From NCBI GenBank assembly GCA_964510225.1, contig CAZEAN010000013.1, positions 1 through 64,000 on the forward strand: DNA of 64,000 bases. The letters run 5' to 3'. Position 1 is the stretch's first letter, and the number at the start of each line of letters is the position of its first letter. The notes below the pieces were generated by a model. That model made no database searches. It was not told where the DNA came from and saw only the letters and a list, made by a program, of their open reading frames with translations. Shown here one piece after another: positions 8,861 through 18,178 of this stretch. A program made the position numbers and the translations under genes. The stretch comes from CAZEAN01 sp964510225 (GTDB lineage: Bacteria > Planctomycetota > Planctomycetia > Isosphaerales > Isosphaeraceae).

Positions 8861-11007
8861 TGCAGGGCCCCCTCTTCGCGGAGCAACTCCCGGAGCGTTC
8901 CCAGAACGTCACAGCGGATGAAGATAAATCGGTCCACCCCAGCTGCTCGATATCTTGCTTCGTTTGATCCTGGATTACCTGCAAGAACGATGGTCCGCGC
9001 GCCCGCACTTCGGATAGAACGGGCAAACGACTCAGCCAGCTCATCGTACTTCGGATCCGTCGAGCAGAGGACTGCGATCATGGCACCACTGTGTCGGAAA
9101 GCTTCGGCGGCCGCTACGGGTTCAGTGAAACCGTCGTTGTTGATCTCCTCGAAGCCCCCCGCTTGGAAAAAGTTCAACGCATAGGTTGACCGTGCGATGA
9201 ACTCTGCAGGCTTGCCAATGTTCGCGAGGAAGACCTTGGGTCGTGCACCAGTCTTCTCAGTATGATAGTCGGCGGCGTTCCGGAGTTCTTCGAAAGCAGC
9301 AGCGTAGGGGTGGATCGCGAGTGGAGTGCCCCGAGCCGGTTCCCGGTCACCCGTACCATTTGACAGAGCACCGGCAATCTGGCCGAGCGTCGCACCGGCC
9401 CGAGCAGCCCGGACTGCCATTCCTGTGAGTGAACCTGGAGTCCTACTTGGGTTTCTGGCGGTATCGAGGAGGGACTTCAACTCGGCGTCAGCTTTGTGAT
9501 CCCGTCGCCAACGGACGAGACGCGTCGATGCTTCAGTCCGCAGTCGAACGTAGTCGATCCTTGGACGGACGAGGCGTTCCTCACGGACATCAGGGTGTTC
9601 AGACACACCGGTGACAACCATTCTTCGAGTTGCGATGTCCTTTTCGCGTGCTACTTCGACCTCGGCGATTTGCGCCGCAACCCAACCTTCTGTGGCGGCT
9701 TGAATCATTCCTCCTCGGGACTCGACTTGGCGAAGGATTTCCCATGACTTGGCCGCAAGTTGCTCGGTGAGTGTTTCCAGGAACCATGAACCACCTCCCG
9801 GGTCGATCACACGATTCAGGTGCGATTCCTCCTGGAGGATGATCTGCGTATTCCTAGAGAGATTACGGCTGAATTCATCGCTGAGACCGATCGCTGCATC
9901 CATTGGTACGGTCGTAATTACATCAGCTCCGCCCACAGCAGCGGCAAAACAACAGACAGTGTTCCGGAGCAAGTAGACCCAAGGGTCAACACTGGTGAGG
10001 ACACGGCGGCTCGTCCGTGCGCGGAGCTGCATCGTCCGGCCACTATCAGGGTCGCCCCCACATTCCTGAAGGACTCGCGCCCACATGGTCCGTAAGGCCC
10101 TGAGTTTGGCGATCGCTCGAAAGAACTGGGTCCCAATACTAACGCCAAACGCAATTTGCTGGGCTGCGGTATTAACGTCGAGCCCGGCCGCAGTCATTGC
10201 CCTCAAGTACTCTAATCCCGTCGCGATCGCAAATCCGAGGTCCTGGGTGCTAGTGGCCCCCGCGTGGTGGTACGCTCCAGTGCCGATCTCGACCGACGTT
10301 GCATTCGGGTAACGATGAGCGGTCCACACTGCGAGATCGGCGAGTTCCTTGAGAGCGTACTCCAAGGGGACACCGAGTCGCCCCTCACGCATTAAGGCAC
10401 CGAGAGGATCGGCATTGAACGCGCAGCGGACACTCGATGGTTCGATCTCACGAGCTTCGAGCAAGGCCGCCAACACTGCAGCCCCGGGGAGGAATGAACC
10501 ACCGAGATCGATGGAGATCGGAGCAATGTCGAGGCGGACCCCTGCGAGGGTCTGATCGAGGTCGCCCAGCGAGTACACCATGACCCCATCATGTCCGACC
10601 AGCCCGATCGCTGCGCGGTCGTCGGCATCAAGGCCAGCACAAGCTGCAGCATCGAGGCGAAGCTGGATCGAACTGACACCATGCTCCAAATCCTCAAGGA
10701 TTGCCCGATTCGCTTCGGCCGGGTGGGGGTGCAGGTGCTCCTGGCGGATGTCCCAGCCCCCGAGCGTGTTGCCAAGGAGTTGGTCTCCTCGAGTCAATGG
10801 AGCGAAACCCGGGAATCCGGAGGGGTCGTCCGTCGCATTCCAGTGGGCGTTCGTGTAGAGCGGTTGAATCTCAATCTTCTCAAGGGTCCGGCCGACGAGT
10901 TTTTTCTCGAAGGGTGCCCCCTTAAGTTCCGCCTCGGCATTCCGGCGCCATTGTTCGTAAGAGGCAGGCGGAAAGTCGACTGCGATGTCTAAGTCCTTCG
11001 CGATCAT
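8857..11007 (-). CDS. mutA: Methylmalonyl-CoA mutase small subunit
   Basis: Non-catalytic partner of MutB in heterodimeric mutases. 716 residues from the ATG at 11007, preceded by GGGAG with 8 bp spacing; an in-frame GTG at 11037 would add 10 residues but has no Shine-Dalgarno. The C-terminal B12-like domain keeps the fold but lacks DxHxxG: the matching segment is VFLANIGKPAEFIARST, as expected for a small subunit that does not bind cobalamin. 4 bp overlap with mutB. Confidence 0.95.
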   Translation of the reverse strand: MIAKDLDIAVDFPPASYEQWRRNAEAELKGAPFEKKLVGRTLEKIEIQPLYTNAHWNATDDPSGFPGFAPLTRGDQLLGNTLGGWDIRQEHLHPHPAEANRAILEDLEHGVSSIQLRLDAAACAGLDADDRAAIGLVGHDGVMVYSLGDLDQTLAGVRLDIAPISIDLGGSFLPGAAVLAALLEAREIEPSSVRCAFNADPLGALMREGRLGVPLEYALKELADLAVWTAHRYPNATSVEIGTGAYHHAGATSTQDLGFAIATGLEYLRAMTAAGLDVNTAAQQIAFGVSIGTQFFRAIAKLRALRTMWARVLQECGGDPDSGRTMQLRARTSRRVLTSVDPWVYLLRNTVCCFAAAVGGADVITTVPMDAAIGLSDEFSRNLSRNTQIILQEESHLNRVIDPGGGSWFLETLTEQLAAKSWEILRQVESRGGMIQAATEGWVAAQIAEVEVAREKDIATRRMVVTGVSEHPDVREERLVRPRIDYVRLRTEASTRLVRWRRDHKADAELKSLLDTARNPSRTPGSLTGMAVRAARAGATLGQIAGALSNGTGDREPARGTPLAIHPYAAAFEELRNAADYHTEKTGARPKVFLANIGKPAEFIARSTYALNFFQAGGFEEINNDGFTEPVAAAEAFRHSGAMIAVLCSTDPKYDELAESFARSIRSAGARTIVLAGNPGSNEARYRAAGVDRFIFIRCDVLGTLRELLREEGALQ

Positions 11008-11039
11008 TAGAGCGGACTCCCACAGACGTTCATCCACCG

Positions 11040-12554
11040 TTAGCGTTGGTTAAACTGGGAGAGGTCAAGGTCGGGCAGCATAGCACCTTGTTCGAGGAAA
11101 TTCGAGTGCATCTCGAAGCAACGTTTCAGGTCGTGACGAATGTGCCCCGGTAAACTCGATTCCAGGTACTGGTGCAGATAATCCCGATAGGCGGGGTGAG
11201 CACAATTGTCGATAATCCGACGTGCGCGAGGAACTGGTGCCAGGCCTCGGAGATCGGCGAGGCCTTGATCTGTGACAACGACCTGGACTGAGTGTTCACT
11301 ATGGTCGATGTGAGAGCACATCGGCACGATCGTCGAGGCCTTACCGCCTTTCGCGACTGAGGGGCACATGAAGATCGAGAGATAAGCGTTACGCTCGAAG
11401 TCGCCACTACCTCCCAGTCCATTCATGATCTGACTGCCAAAAAAGTGCGTAGAATTGACGTGCCCTTAGATGTCAATTTGGATCGCCGTGTTGGTGGCGA
11501 TGACTCCTAGGCGTCGCGCGACGCCGGGGTTGTTCGAGATCTCTTGAGGCCGAAGTACGATCCGATGAACAAAATCATCGAAGTGGTCGTACAGCCACTG
11601 CAATTTCTCGTCAGAGAGGGTGAGTGAGCAAGAGCTGGCACCGATGACTCCACCCGACGCGATCAGATCAAGCATCGCATCTTGGAGAACTTCGGTATAA
11701 ACCTTGAACTTCGGGAAATCTGGGCTTTCAGCCAGGCCAGCGAGCACGGCATTGCAAACGTTGCCAACACCACTTTGCAACGGGAGAAAGCCACTCGGAA
11801 TCCGACCAGATGCCATCTCGTCGAGCAAAAAGTGAGAGACTAGAGTCGCGATCCGTCGGCTAACATCGTCCGGCGGTGCAAAGCCGCGCCCACCATCTGA
11901 TTCGTCATTCGAAACGACACCAATGACCTTCTTCGGGTCGACCAGTGCGTGTGGTGTGCCAATCTTGTCGAGTGCGTCGTGGATCGGAATCGGATTGCGG
12001 TCTGGTGGAGGAGGGAGCACAACAATGTCGGTCATCTCTCGGAGCCGAGGCGAGTGCCGACTATTCAGTTCGATGATGACACGATCAGCACATTGAAGGA
12101 ATGTCGGAGCGTTACCGATGCCAGTGGTCAGGAATACTTTGCCTTCAGGGGTGATCTCAGTCGCTTCGATAATTGCAATGTCGATGGGCCCGAGAAAACC
12201 TTCAAGAACCATCTGTGAGACGTGGGATAAGTGCATATCGACGAAGTCGACTTTGCCCGAATTGGCGAGCCTTCGCAGAGGAGCTGAGGACAAATATGGA
12301 GCCCGCCAGCTCACTGCTTCCGCATTCCCGAGTTCATCGTCGCAGGCTTCACCCGTCGAAGCACCACTCAATACCCGAACCTGAAACGGCTGTCCTACGT
12401 CGTGGATGGCCCGGGCGCGTCTGGCCAGCGCTCGCGGAACTGCTTTTGGAGATCCTGCTGGGGTAAAACCACCTATACCCAGCATTACACCAGGGGGAAT
12501 CAGTTCAGCAGCTTCTTCTGGTGTTAGTAACGGGAAGGAAGAATTAGCAGCCAT
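11040..12554 (-). pseudogene. Acetyl-CoA hydrolase / succinyl-CoA:acetate (propionate) CoA-transferase, interrupted by in-frame TAA
   Basis: First gene of the operon. Residues 1-362 (11466-12554) and the following 128+ residues (from 11465 down to 11040) are in the same frame and form one normal ~504-codon class I CoA-transferase, split only by a TAA at 11468-11466. Read through, the region is TAIQIDI-stop-GHVNSTHFFGSQIMNG; relatives have Tyr at that point (DIYxHxNST), so a single TAT/TAC to TAA change explains it. The catalytic Glu (VYTEVLQD) lies in the first part and the oxyanion segment GGSGDF in the second, so neither piece should work alone. The enzyme would exchange CoA between succinyl-CoA and propionate or acetate. 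A sequencing error or recent mutation are the simple explanations; both halves remain well conserved. Confidence 0.85.
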
Positions 12555-13784
12555 CCCAGGTGCATCCTAGAGGGACTGAGTAGAGGGAGCGCCGTCGGAT
12601 TGATTAAGAGGAGAGATCTTGAAGGAGCCGTATGTGGGGCACATTCAAGTCGTTGCTTGGAGGGACATCCTCGTGACGACTAGGTGATTTCAACTTAATC
12701 CTACTCCAGTGTAAAGTTCCGGATCGCTTTCTCCAAGCGATTCCTTCAGATTCATCGAAATCACAGAGATTAAGTCGGCTGTGCCGAGCGCTGGCTTGGA
12801 AATCAGTCCCAATGTTGATGGCCTTGAGCCTTCAAAGGTCGAGCCGAGAGGTCGAAGTGCTCCGGAAAATAAAACGAACCAGTTTGTGAAAATTGTTATG
12901 TGGTCGCATGTGAAAATGTAATGAATTTGGTCAAAGATTAAATTGTGTCGTCTTTATGACGTGAGATTCATGTATGTCGCTTTTAAATGTTATGCTTAAT
13001 CGTGGGGAACCCATGGTGAGGGGACCAGTCGAGTATCAGCGAAATAATACACTACTGTGTGGAGGATGATTGACATGCGATGAAGATCTTCAGAAAACCA
13101 CCCTTTTACTTAAGAGTCAAGAGTGTGCGCGATTCTCACGATTGGTCTAGATCGAAAACTGCCTTAGTTTCGTTGATTCTTTAGAACCCTGGCGTCCAGG
13201 GTGATCTGTGGTGAGAGAGGGAATCCTTCCGATGAGTGAGAGGATGGTGGCCACGCCCTTGATCCTGGAGTTCCATCATGATTACGATTCGAACACGATC
13301 GTTAGTTCTGGTCGACTAATCGGACTACCGACTGGAATTGTTGCTAACGAATCGCTCGTCGTAACAGAGAGGATTTCCCAGGAGTATGAAAGAGCGAATC
13401 ATGTTCGCCTCCATTGCGGTAACAGCACCGGGAGAATCCCTTTGAAGCGTCGTAGTAAAGTTGGAGGGTGGTTCTTCGTGTTGTCGGCCAAGAGTTGAAG
13501 GCGGATATGGTTCTTCTTAGGCTGATGGCTGGAACTTCGGTCAGCGGGTGAAGAAAGTTGTCAACATCACGTCGCCGAGTCAATTGGCGAATGTCTCGGA
13601 GGACTACACAGATCGGTGACTCAGTATGCCGTTAGTTGCAGTCCTCAATTGGCATCATCCAATGGCGGATTGTGCTTTGCAGGATCATTTTATTGATGCA
13701 TCGGCCCAAACAGAAACTGTCGCGTTGCGGGACTCATTGACGCAAAGACGAACCCTGACTCACCAAGAACCGTGGACCGATACG
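12555..13784. promoter_or_regulatory. 1.2 kb divergent intergenic region between the methylmalonyl-CoA and Na+ pump operons
   Basis: No convincing gene. It must hold promoters for both divergent operons. About 12880-13090 is visibly AT-richer than its surroundings. It contains two direct copies of TGTGAAAAT (12885-12893 and 12909-12917), 24 bp apart, and a perfect 7 bp hairpin ACCCTGG-CGT-CCAGGGT at 13186-13202. A shared regulator site is possible but not demonstrated. Short open frames here (for example 13208-13498) show no family features or coding-like composition. Confidence 0.5.
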
Positions 13785-14189
13785 ATGATGAGAAGACTAC
13801 GAATTACGATCGGTAACAAATCGTACGAGGTGACGGTTGAAGATATTACCGACCCCGGAACACCGCCCCACTCCCCAGCGATTCCACAGCATTCCATCGA
13901 GTCTGTTAGTGCGCATGCTTCGAAACAACAGTCCGAGGGGCAGGTTGATCTTCGGGGAAAAGCCTCCACTCATGTGGCTGGTGCTGTCACAAGTCCGATG
14001 GCCGGCGGGGTGCTCTCCATCTTGGTTAAGTCTGGGGATCATGTCACTAAAGGGCAAACGTTGGTTGTCCTCGAAGCGATGAAGATGGAAAACCAGATCA
14101 TTGCTCCCGAAGAGGGTACTGTCCAAAGTATCGAAGTCAAGCAGGGACAAATTGTCCAAGAAGGGCAGACCCTCCTTGTGTTGGAGTAA
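13785..14189 (+). CDS. mmdC: Biotin carboxyl carrier (gamma) subunit of Na+-translocating decarboxylase
   Basis: 134 residues from the ATG at 13785; the frame is open to 13626, but the upstream part has no family similarity. It starts MMRRLRITIGNKSYEVTVE, followed by a linker and a C-terminal biotinyl domain with EAMKMEN (biotin on the Lys). It carries carboxyl groups from the cytosolic carboxyltransferase to the membrane decarboxylase encoded downstream. Three bases separate it from the OadG-like gene. It is clearly distinct from the biotin carrier at 1682-2068, so the locus holds two carriers. The Shine-Dalgarno is weak. Confidence 0.88.
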   Translation: MMRRLRITIGNKSYEVTVEDITDPGTPPHSPAIPQHSIESVSAHASKQQSEGQVDLRGKASTHVAGAVTSPMAGGVLSILVKSGDHVTKGQTLVVLEAMKMENQIIAPEEGTVQSIEVKQGQIVQEGQTLLVLE

Positions 14190-14192
14190 GCC

Positions 14193-14597
14193 ATGAAATG
14201 GGAATCCGGCGCCATCGTACAGTTCGGTCAATTCTCTCTCGATCCCTTGTGGAAGGACATTGGGATCCCACTGGCAATGATGGGAGTTGTTGTGGTGTTC
14301 GTCGCGCTCGGCATGGTGATCGTCCTCATCAACACACTGCCGCGCGTTCTTGAACGATTAAACCTCATTGACTCGGCCCAAACGCCATCGGGTCTCGTGG
14401 AATCACTGTCAGTGTCGACCGACGACGAGATTCCGCCCGAGACACTAGTCGTCATTGCTGCCGCTGTTGAAGAGATGATGCGCCATCCGTATCGGATCGT
14501 GCGCATCAAAGGCATGTCGGCTAACAACATGGGTTGGGTTATGGCTGCCCGGATGCAGCATCATCATTCACATAAGATGCAACGGCCGTCTTCATGA
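14193..14597 (+). CDS. OadG-family small membrane subunit with extra C-terminal carboxylase-associated module
   Basis: 134 residues. One transmembrane helix (about 24-48, IPLAMMGVVVVFVALGMVIV) matches the OadG/MmdD subunit that assembles Na+-pumping decarboxylases. The C-terminal half (about 75-125) is a soluble module matching the second half of the 93-residue protein at 2159-2440. The C-terminus is His-rich (QHHHSHK), reminiscent of the metal-binding tail of oxaloacetate decarboxylase gamma. Starts 3 bp after the biotin carrier and overlaps oadB by 4 bp (ATGA). Confidence 0.82.
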   Translation: MKWESGAIVQFGQFSLDPLWKDIGIPLAMMGVVVVFVALGMVIVLINTLPRVLERLNLIDSAQTPSGLVESLSVSTDDEIPPETLVVIAAAVEEMMRHPYRIVRIKGMSANNMGWVMAARMQHHHSHKMQRPSS

Positions 14598-15742
14598 TTA
14601 TCATTGACTACATTCTTGCCAAAGCAACCCAACTCTACGAAATGACAGCCTTATCCTCAGTCGAGGTGGGCAATGTACTGATGATTGTGATTGGTCTATG
14701 TTTCGTTTATCTGGCGATCGCGAAGCATTACGAACCACTCCTCTTAGTACCAATCGGTTTTGGGATCATCGTCGGGAACATTCCTTCGGTCGAAGGGATG
14801 GCGCTCAGTGTCTACGACGAGGGGTCAGTCCTAAGATTCCTTTACTTTGGCGTGGAGAAAGGTGTCTATCCACCTCTTGTCTTCCTAGGGATTGGTGCGA
14901 TGACTGACTTCTCGACGATGCTCTCCAATCCCAAATTGGTCCTCTTGGGTGCCGCTGCTCAGGTCGGAGTTTTTTTGACCTACCTTGGTGCCTTGGTGTT
15001 GATGTTTACGCCGCAAGAAGCGGGAGCCATTGGGATTATCGGTGGTGCTGATGGACCGACAGCGATCTTCCTCTCATCGAGGCTTGCCCCGGAACTCCTT
15101 GGTGCTATTGCGATCGCCGCCTATTCCTACATGGCTCTCGTCCCCGTAATTCAGCCACCTATTATGCGGCTGTTGACCACAAAACGGGAACGACTGATTC
15201 GGATGAAACCATCTCGTATCGTTTCTCGAACCGAGAGGATTGTATTTCCGATCATCGCATTCTTGATCTGTGCGACGCTTGCGCCCGGAGCGATTGTCTT
15301 GATTGGGATGCTCTTTTTCGGCAATCTGATGAAGGAATGTATGGTCACCGACCGACTTGCACTGACCGCAAGGACAGCAATGATCGATATTGTGACAATC
15401 TTGCTGGGTTTCTGTGTCGGAGCAAGTACGAGTGCGCAGTACTTCTTACAAACGAAGTCGATTTTGATCTTCGCATTGGGGGCTCTATCGTTCTCGATCG
15501 CGACCGCGTGTGGTGTGTTGTTCGCACGGCTGATGAATCTCGTTCTCAAAGAGAAAATCAACCCATTGGTTGGGGCTGCCGGAGTCTCCGCCGTCCCTGA
15601 TTCCGCGCGTGTTGTCCAGATGGTGGGACAGCAAGAAGACCCCTCGAACTTTCTGCTCATGCATGCAATGGCTCCCAATGTTGCTGGGGTCATCGGTTCT
15701 GCTGTCGCAGCGGGTGTTTTGTGGTCTCAGTTGGCCCAGTGA
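14594..15742 (+). CDS. oadB: Na+-translocating carboxylic acid decarboxylase beta subunit
   Basis: Integral membrane subunit that decarboxylates carboxybiotin and exports Na+. 382 residues with about nine or more hydrophobic segments. It carries the signature GIIGGADGPTAIFLSS (the Asp is needed for Na+ and CO2 chemistry in the family) and the conserved C-terminal region GAAGVSAVPDSARVVQ. The sequence cannot separate methylmalonyl-CoA decarboxylase (MmdB) from oxaloacetate decarboxylase (OadB). Both matching carboxyltransferases (12S and 5S types) are encoded in the divergent operon, so either substrate is possible. Confidence 0.95.
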   Translation: MIIIDYILAKATQLYEMTALSSVEVGNVLMIVIGLCFVYLAIAKHYEPLLLVPIGFGIIVGNIPSVEGMALSVYDEGSVLRFLYFGVEKGVYPPLVFLGIGAMTDFSTMLSNPKLVLLGAAAQVGVFLTYLGALVLMFTPQEAGAIGIIGGADGPTAIFLSSRLAPELLGAIAIAAYSYMALVPVIQPPIMRLLTTKRERLIRMKPSRIVSRTERIVFPIIAFLICATLAPGAIVLIGMLFFGNLMKECMVTDRLALTARTAMIDIVTILLGFCVGASTSAQYFLQTKSILIFALGALSFSIATACGVLFARLMNLVLKEKINPLVGAAGVSAVPDSARVVQMVGQQEDPSNFLLMHAMAPNVAGVIGSAVAAGVLWSQLAQ

Positions 15743-16145
15743 TTGGTGTAGAAGTCTGATTGAAAGAATCTCTTGAAATGGCCTGGTGTTGTTTCCGAGC
15801 GTCATCGAATCGTGGACTGTTCACTGCGATCACCCTGATGAACTTGAGGGGACCAATATCACCACAACCCCCTGGTCAGCGACGAAACTAACCTGATTCC
15901 GACTCAATCCGGGATGGGAACACCCTCACCAGTGCGATTAAAAAGGAAGTCATCGTTTGTCGATCTTCCAGAGACGATCACGAGAGATTTCTGGGGTAGG
16001 CTGAGCCAATATCCTCCGCCAATCATCTCGGATCTTGATGATGCCTCCGATTTTAGTTACAAGAGGTTAAATCATGAGCCTTCCATGAAGCTAACAGCTG
16101 ATGCCTCGATATTGTTTGTGTTTATGTCGATAAATGAGTTAACTT
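15743..16145. other. 403 bp intergenic region
   Basis: No convincing gene, RNA or hairpin with T tract was found. A short open frame at 15914-16216 overlaps the next gene and shows no recognisable features. Confidence 0.4.
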
Positions 16146-18134
16146 ATGGATCATCAAGCACAATCAAACGCCAGTTCCGCAGAATCGGAACCAATCACAA
16201 GGCAGAGCACTTCTGAGACAAGGCAGCTAAGCGATAGCACGATAGGGCCCCTGTGGCTCGTCGGAATCGCGCTCTGGGTGGGAGCGGTCGCCGGCTTGAT
16301 CGAACTCCTGATCCTGGTCACTGTCCCTAATCGTGCAGGACCGATGTGGAATATGTTCGGCAAGTCGCGACATTATCCCTGGATGATTCCAACCACAAAC
16401 GCCCTCGTGATCCTCTTGGCCATCCTTCCGTTGGCGGCACTTGGGATCTTCAATCGCAGGGCTGCCGGTCGAATTGGCATCTTCCTCATCGTGACCTTAG
16501 GAACAATGGCAGTCCTCCTTGCCGCGTTTACCAATTTTTACCCTCTGGCACTCGTCTTGCTCTCGATGGGGATCGCATCAAGGGTCGAGCCACTTTCACG
16601 ACGCTGGGGGCGATTCCGTTCCTTGGTACTCAAATTCAGTGCTCCCCTGTTGGTCGTTGCATTATTGATCCTTGGTTGGTGGACTTTGGGCCGTGGTCGA
16701 TGGCCAGGCCGTGGTGAGCCAGTGGGCGAAACACCCCCCAACACACCGAACGTCGTACTTGTAGTGTTAGACACTGTCCGGGCGGATGCACTCAACCTCT
16801 ACGGTTCGTCTCGAGAGACGATGCCCAATCTTACGAGGTTCTCCCAATCAGGCCTGGTCTACGACCAAGCCCGATCCGTCGCCCCTTGGACACTGACGTC
16901 ACACGCGAGTTTCTTCACTGGACGATGGCCGGGCGAACTCTCGGCAGGACGCTACCGCGCTCTCGATGCTTCCTATCCGACTCTTGCCGAAGTTCTTGCC
17001 GCAAGAGGATTTGAGACGGCCGGGTTCGTCGGGAACACGATCTACTGTTCATACTACACCGGTTTAGATCGCGGATTTGGAACCTATGTTGATATCCCCG
17101 CAACCCCGCTGAGAATGCTCGTCACGACCGAACTCGGTTCGCACCTTGTTGATAATGCTGATTGGCTCCATCGACGGATCCAACCAAGCCCAACCCCTGA
17201 GTCGTTTAAGAAGCTGAAACCTACCGCAGCCCAAGTCAACAATTCAGTCTTCCGTTGGCTTGATCGACGTGCGGACACAAATCGCCCATTTTTTGTGTTC
17301 ATCAATTACTTTGATGCACATGATCCTTACCTTCTCCCTCATGAGGCCGATGATCCTTTTGAAGGCCGCCCGGAGTCTCCCCAGGAACTCACCCTCTTGA
17401 GGAACTGGTGGAACTGGCCAGGTAAGCTGAATCTGCCCTTCGAATTGCGCGATCTGGTCTTCGACGCATACAGTTCGTGTCTCTTTTACCTTGATCAAGA
17501 GCTTAATCGGCTCCTCCGTCACCTTGAACAGCTTGGTGAGCTGGAAAATACGATCGTGATCGTGACGGCGGATCACGGCGAACTCTTCGGGGAAAACGGC
17601 CTCTATGGCCACGGGATCAGTCTCTCAGAGCCAGAACTCCACGTTCCACTCATCATCGTACCGCCCAAGTCCGCTGGAACACAGCGTCAGAGGGGCCGGA
17701 TTGAGGAGCCCGTCTCACTCCGAGACCTTCCCGCGACAATCCTCGACCTGGTAGGGGTACAGGCTCCCGAAATTCCTGGCGAATCACTCGTCAGAGAGCT
17801 ACTAGGCCAAGATCGCTTCAAGCGTTCGCCGTCGTTATCAACGCTCCGAGCCCCCTCTCTCTTTCAGCCAAATAATCTCCCGCTTCGATCACCTGTGACG
17901 CAGGGACCCATGAGTTCGCTTGTTGATGATCGACTCTATAAATATATTCGGATCGAACAGAAAAAGGCCGGGGGATTCGATGAGCAGTTGTACCGGATCT
18001 CCAGTGACCCTCTCGAAGAAAATGATCTCGGAGGAGCGTTCGCAATGCAGGAAAACCTTGGTCGTCTTCGAGAGGCCACAACCAAGCTCAATGAGTCATG
18101 GAGCGATTCTTCCCAGAGATCCCTAAGGGATTGA
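16146..18134 (+). CDS. Membrane-anchored sulfatase/alkaline phosphatase-superfamily hydrolase
   Basis: 662 residues. The N-terminal ~190 residues are hydrophobic with about five transmembrane helices. The rest is a sulfatase-fold domain: metal site NVVLVVLDTVRADAL, nucleophile region SVAPWTLTSHASFFTGRWP, second metal site IVTADHGELFGE and GHGISLSEPELHVP. The nucleophile position holds Thr (WTLTSH) rather than the Cys/Ser of CxPxR, so it is unlikely to be a formylglycine sulfatase and resembles membrane phospho- or sulfo-transferases. Substrate unknown. The catalytic domain probably faces the periplasm. No clear ribosome binding site. Confidence 0.85.
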   Translation: MDHQAQSNASSAESEPITRQSTSETRQLSDSTIGPLWLVGIALWVGAVAGLIELLILVTVPNRAGPMWNMFGKSRHYPWMIPTTNALVILLAILPLAALGIFNRRAAGRIGIFLIVTLGTMAVLLAAFTNFYPLALVLLSMGIASRVEPLSRRWGRFRSLVLKFSAPLLVVALLILGWWTLGRGRWPGRGEPVGETPPNTPNVVLVVLDTVRADALNLYGSSRETMPNLTRFSQSGLVYDQARSVAPWTLTSHASFFTGRWPGELSAGRYRALDASYPTLAEVLAARGFETAGFVGNTIYCSYYTGLDRGFGTYVDIPATPLRMLVTTELGSHLVDNADWLHRRIQPSPTPESFKKLKPTAAQVNNSVFRWLDRRADTNRPFFVFINYFDAHDPYLLPHEADDPFEGRPESPQELTLLRNWWNWPGKLNLPFELRDLVFDAYSSCLFYLDQELNRLLRHLEQLGELENTIVIVTADHGELFGENGLYGHGISLSEPELHVPLIIVPPKSAGTQRQRGRIEEPVSLRDLPATILDLVGVQAPEIPGESLVRELLGQDRFKRSPSLSTLRAPSLFQPNNLPLRSPVTQGPMSSLVDDRLYKYIRIEQKKAGGFDEQLYRISSDPLEENDLGGAFAMQENLGRLREATTKLNESWSDSSQRSLRD

Positions 18135-18178
18135 GGGCAGTTGCCGTCTGGCTTTGTGTTGTAGATTCGCTTCCGCTA

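Noticed and set aside
11466..11468. Recoding (selenocysteine or pyrrolysine) at the CoA-transferase stop
   Set aside because: The codon is TAA, not TGA or TAG, and the family has Tyr here; a mutation or sequence error is simpler.
13208..13498. Plus-strand open frame of 96 codons in the divergent region
   Set aside because: No Shine-Dalgarno, no recognisable domain and odd composition; lies in a likely regulatory region.
15914..16216. Plus-strand frame of 100 codons before the sulfatase-fold gene
   Set aside because: Overlaps the well-supported gene at 16146 in another frame and has no features.
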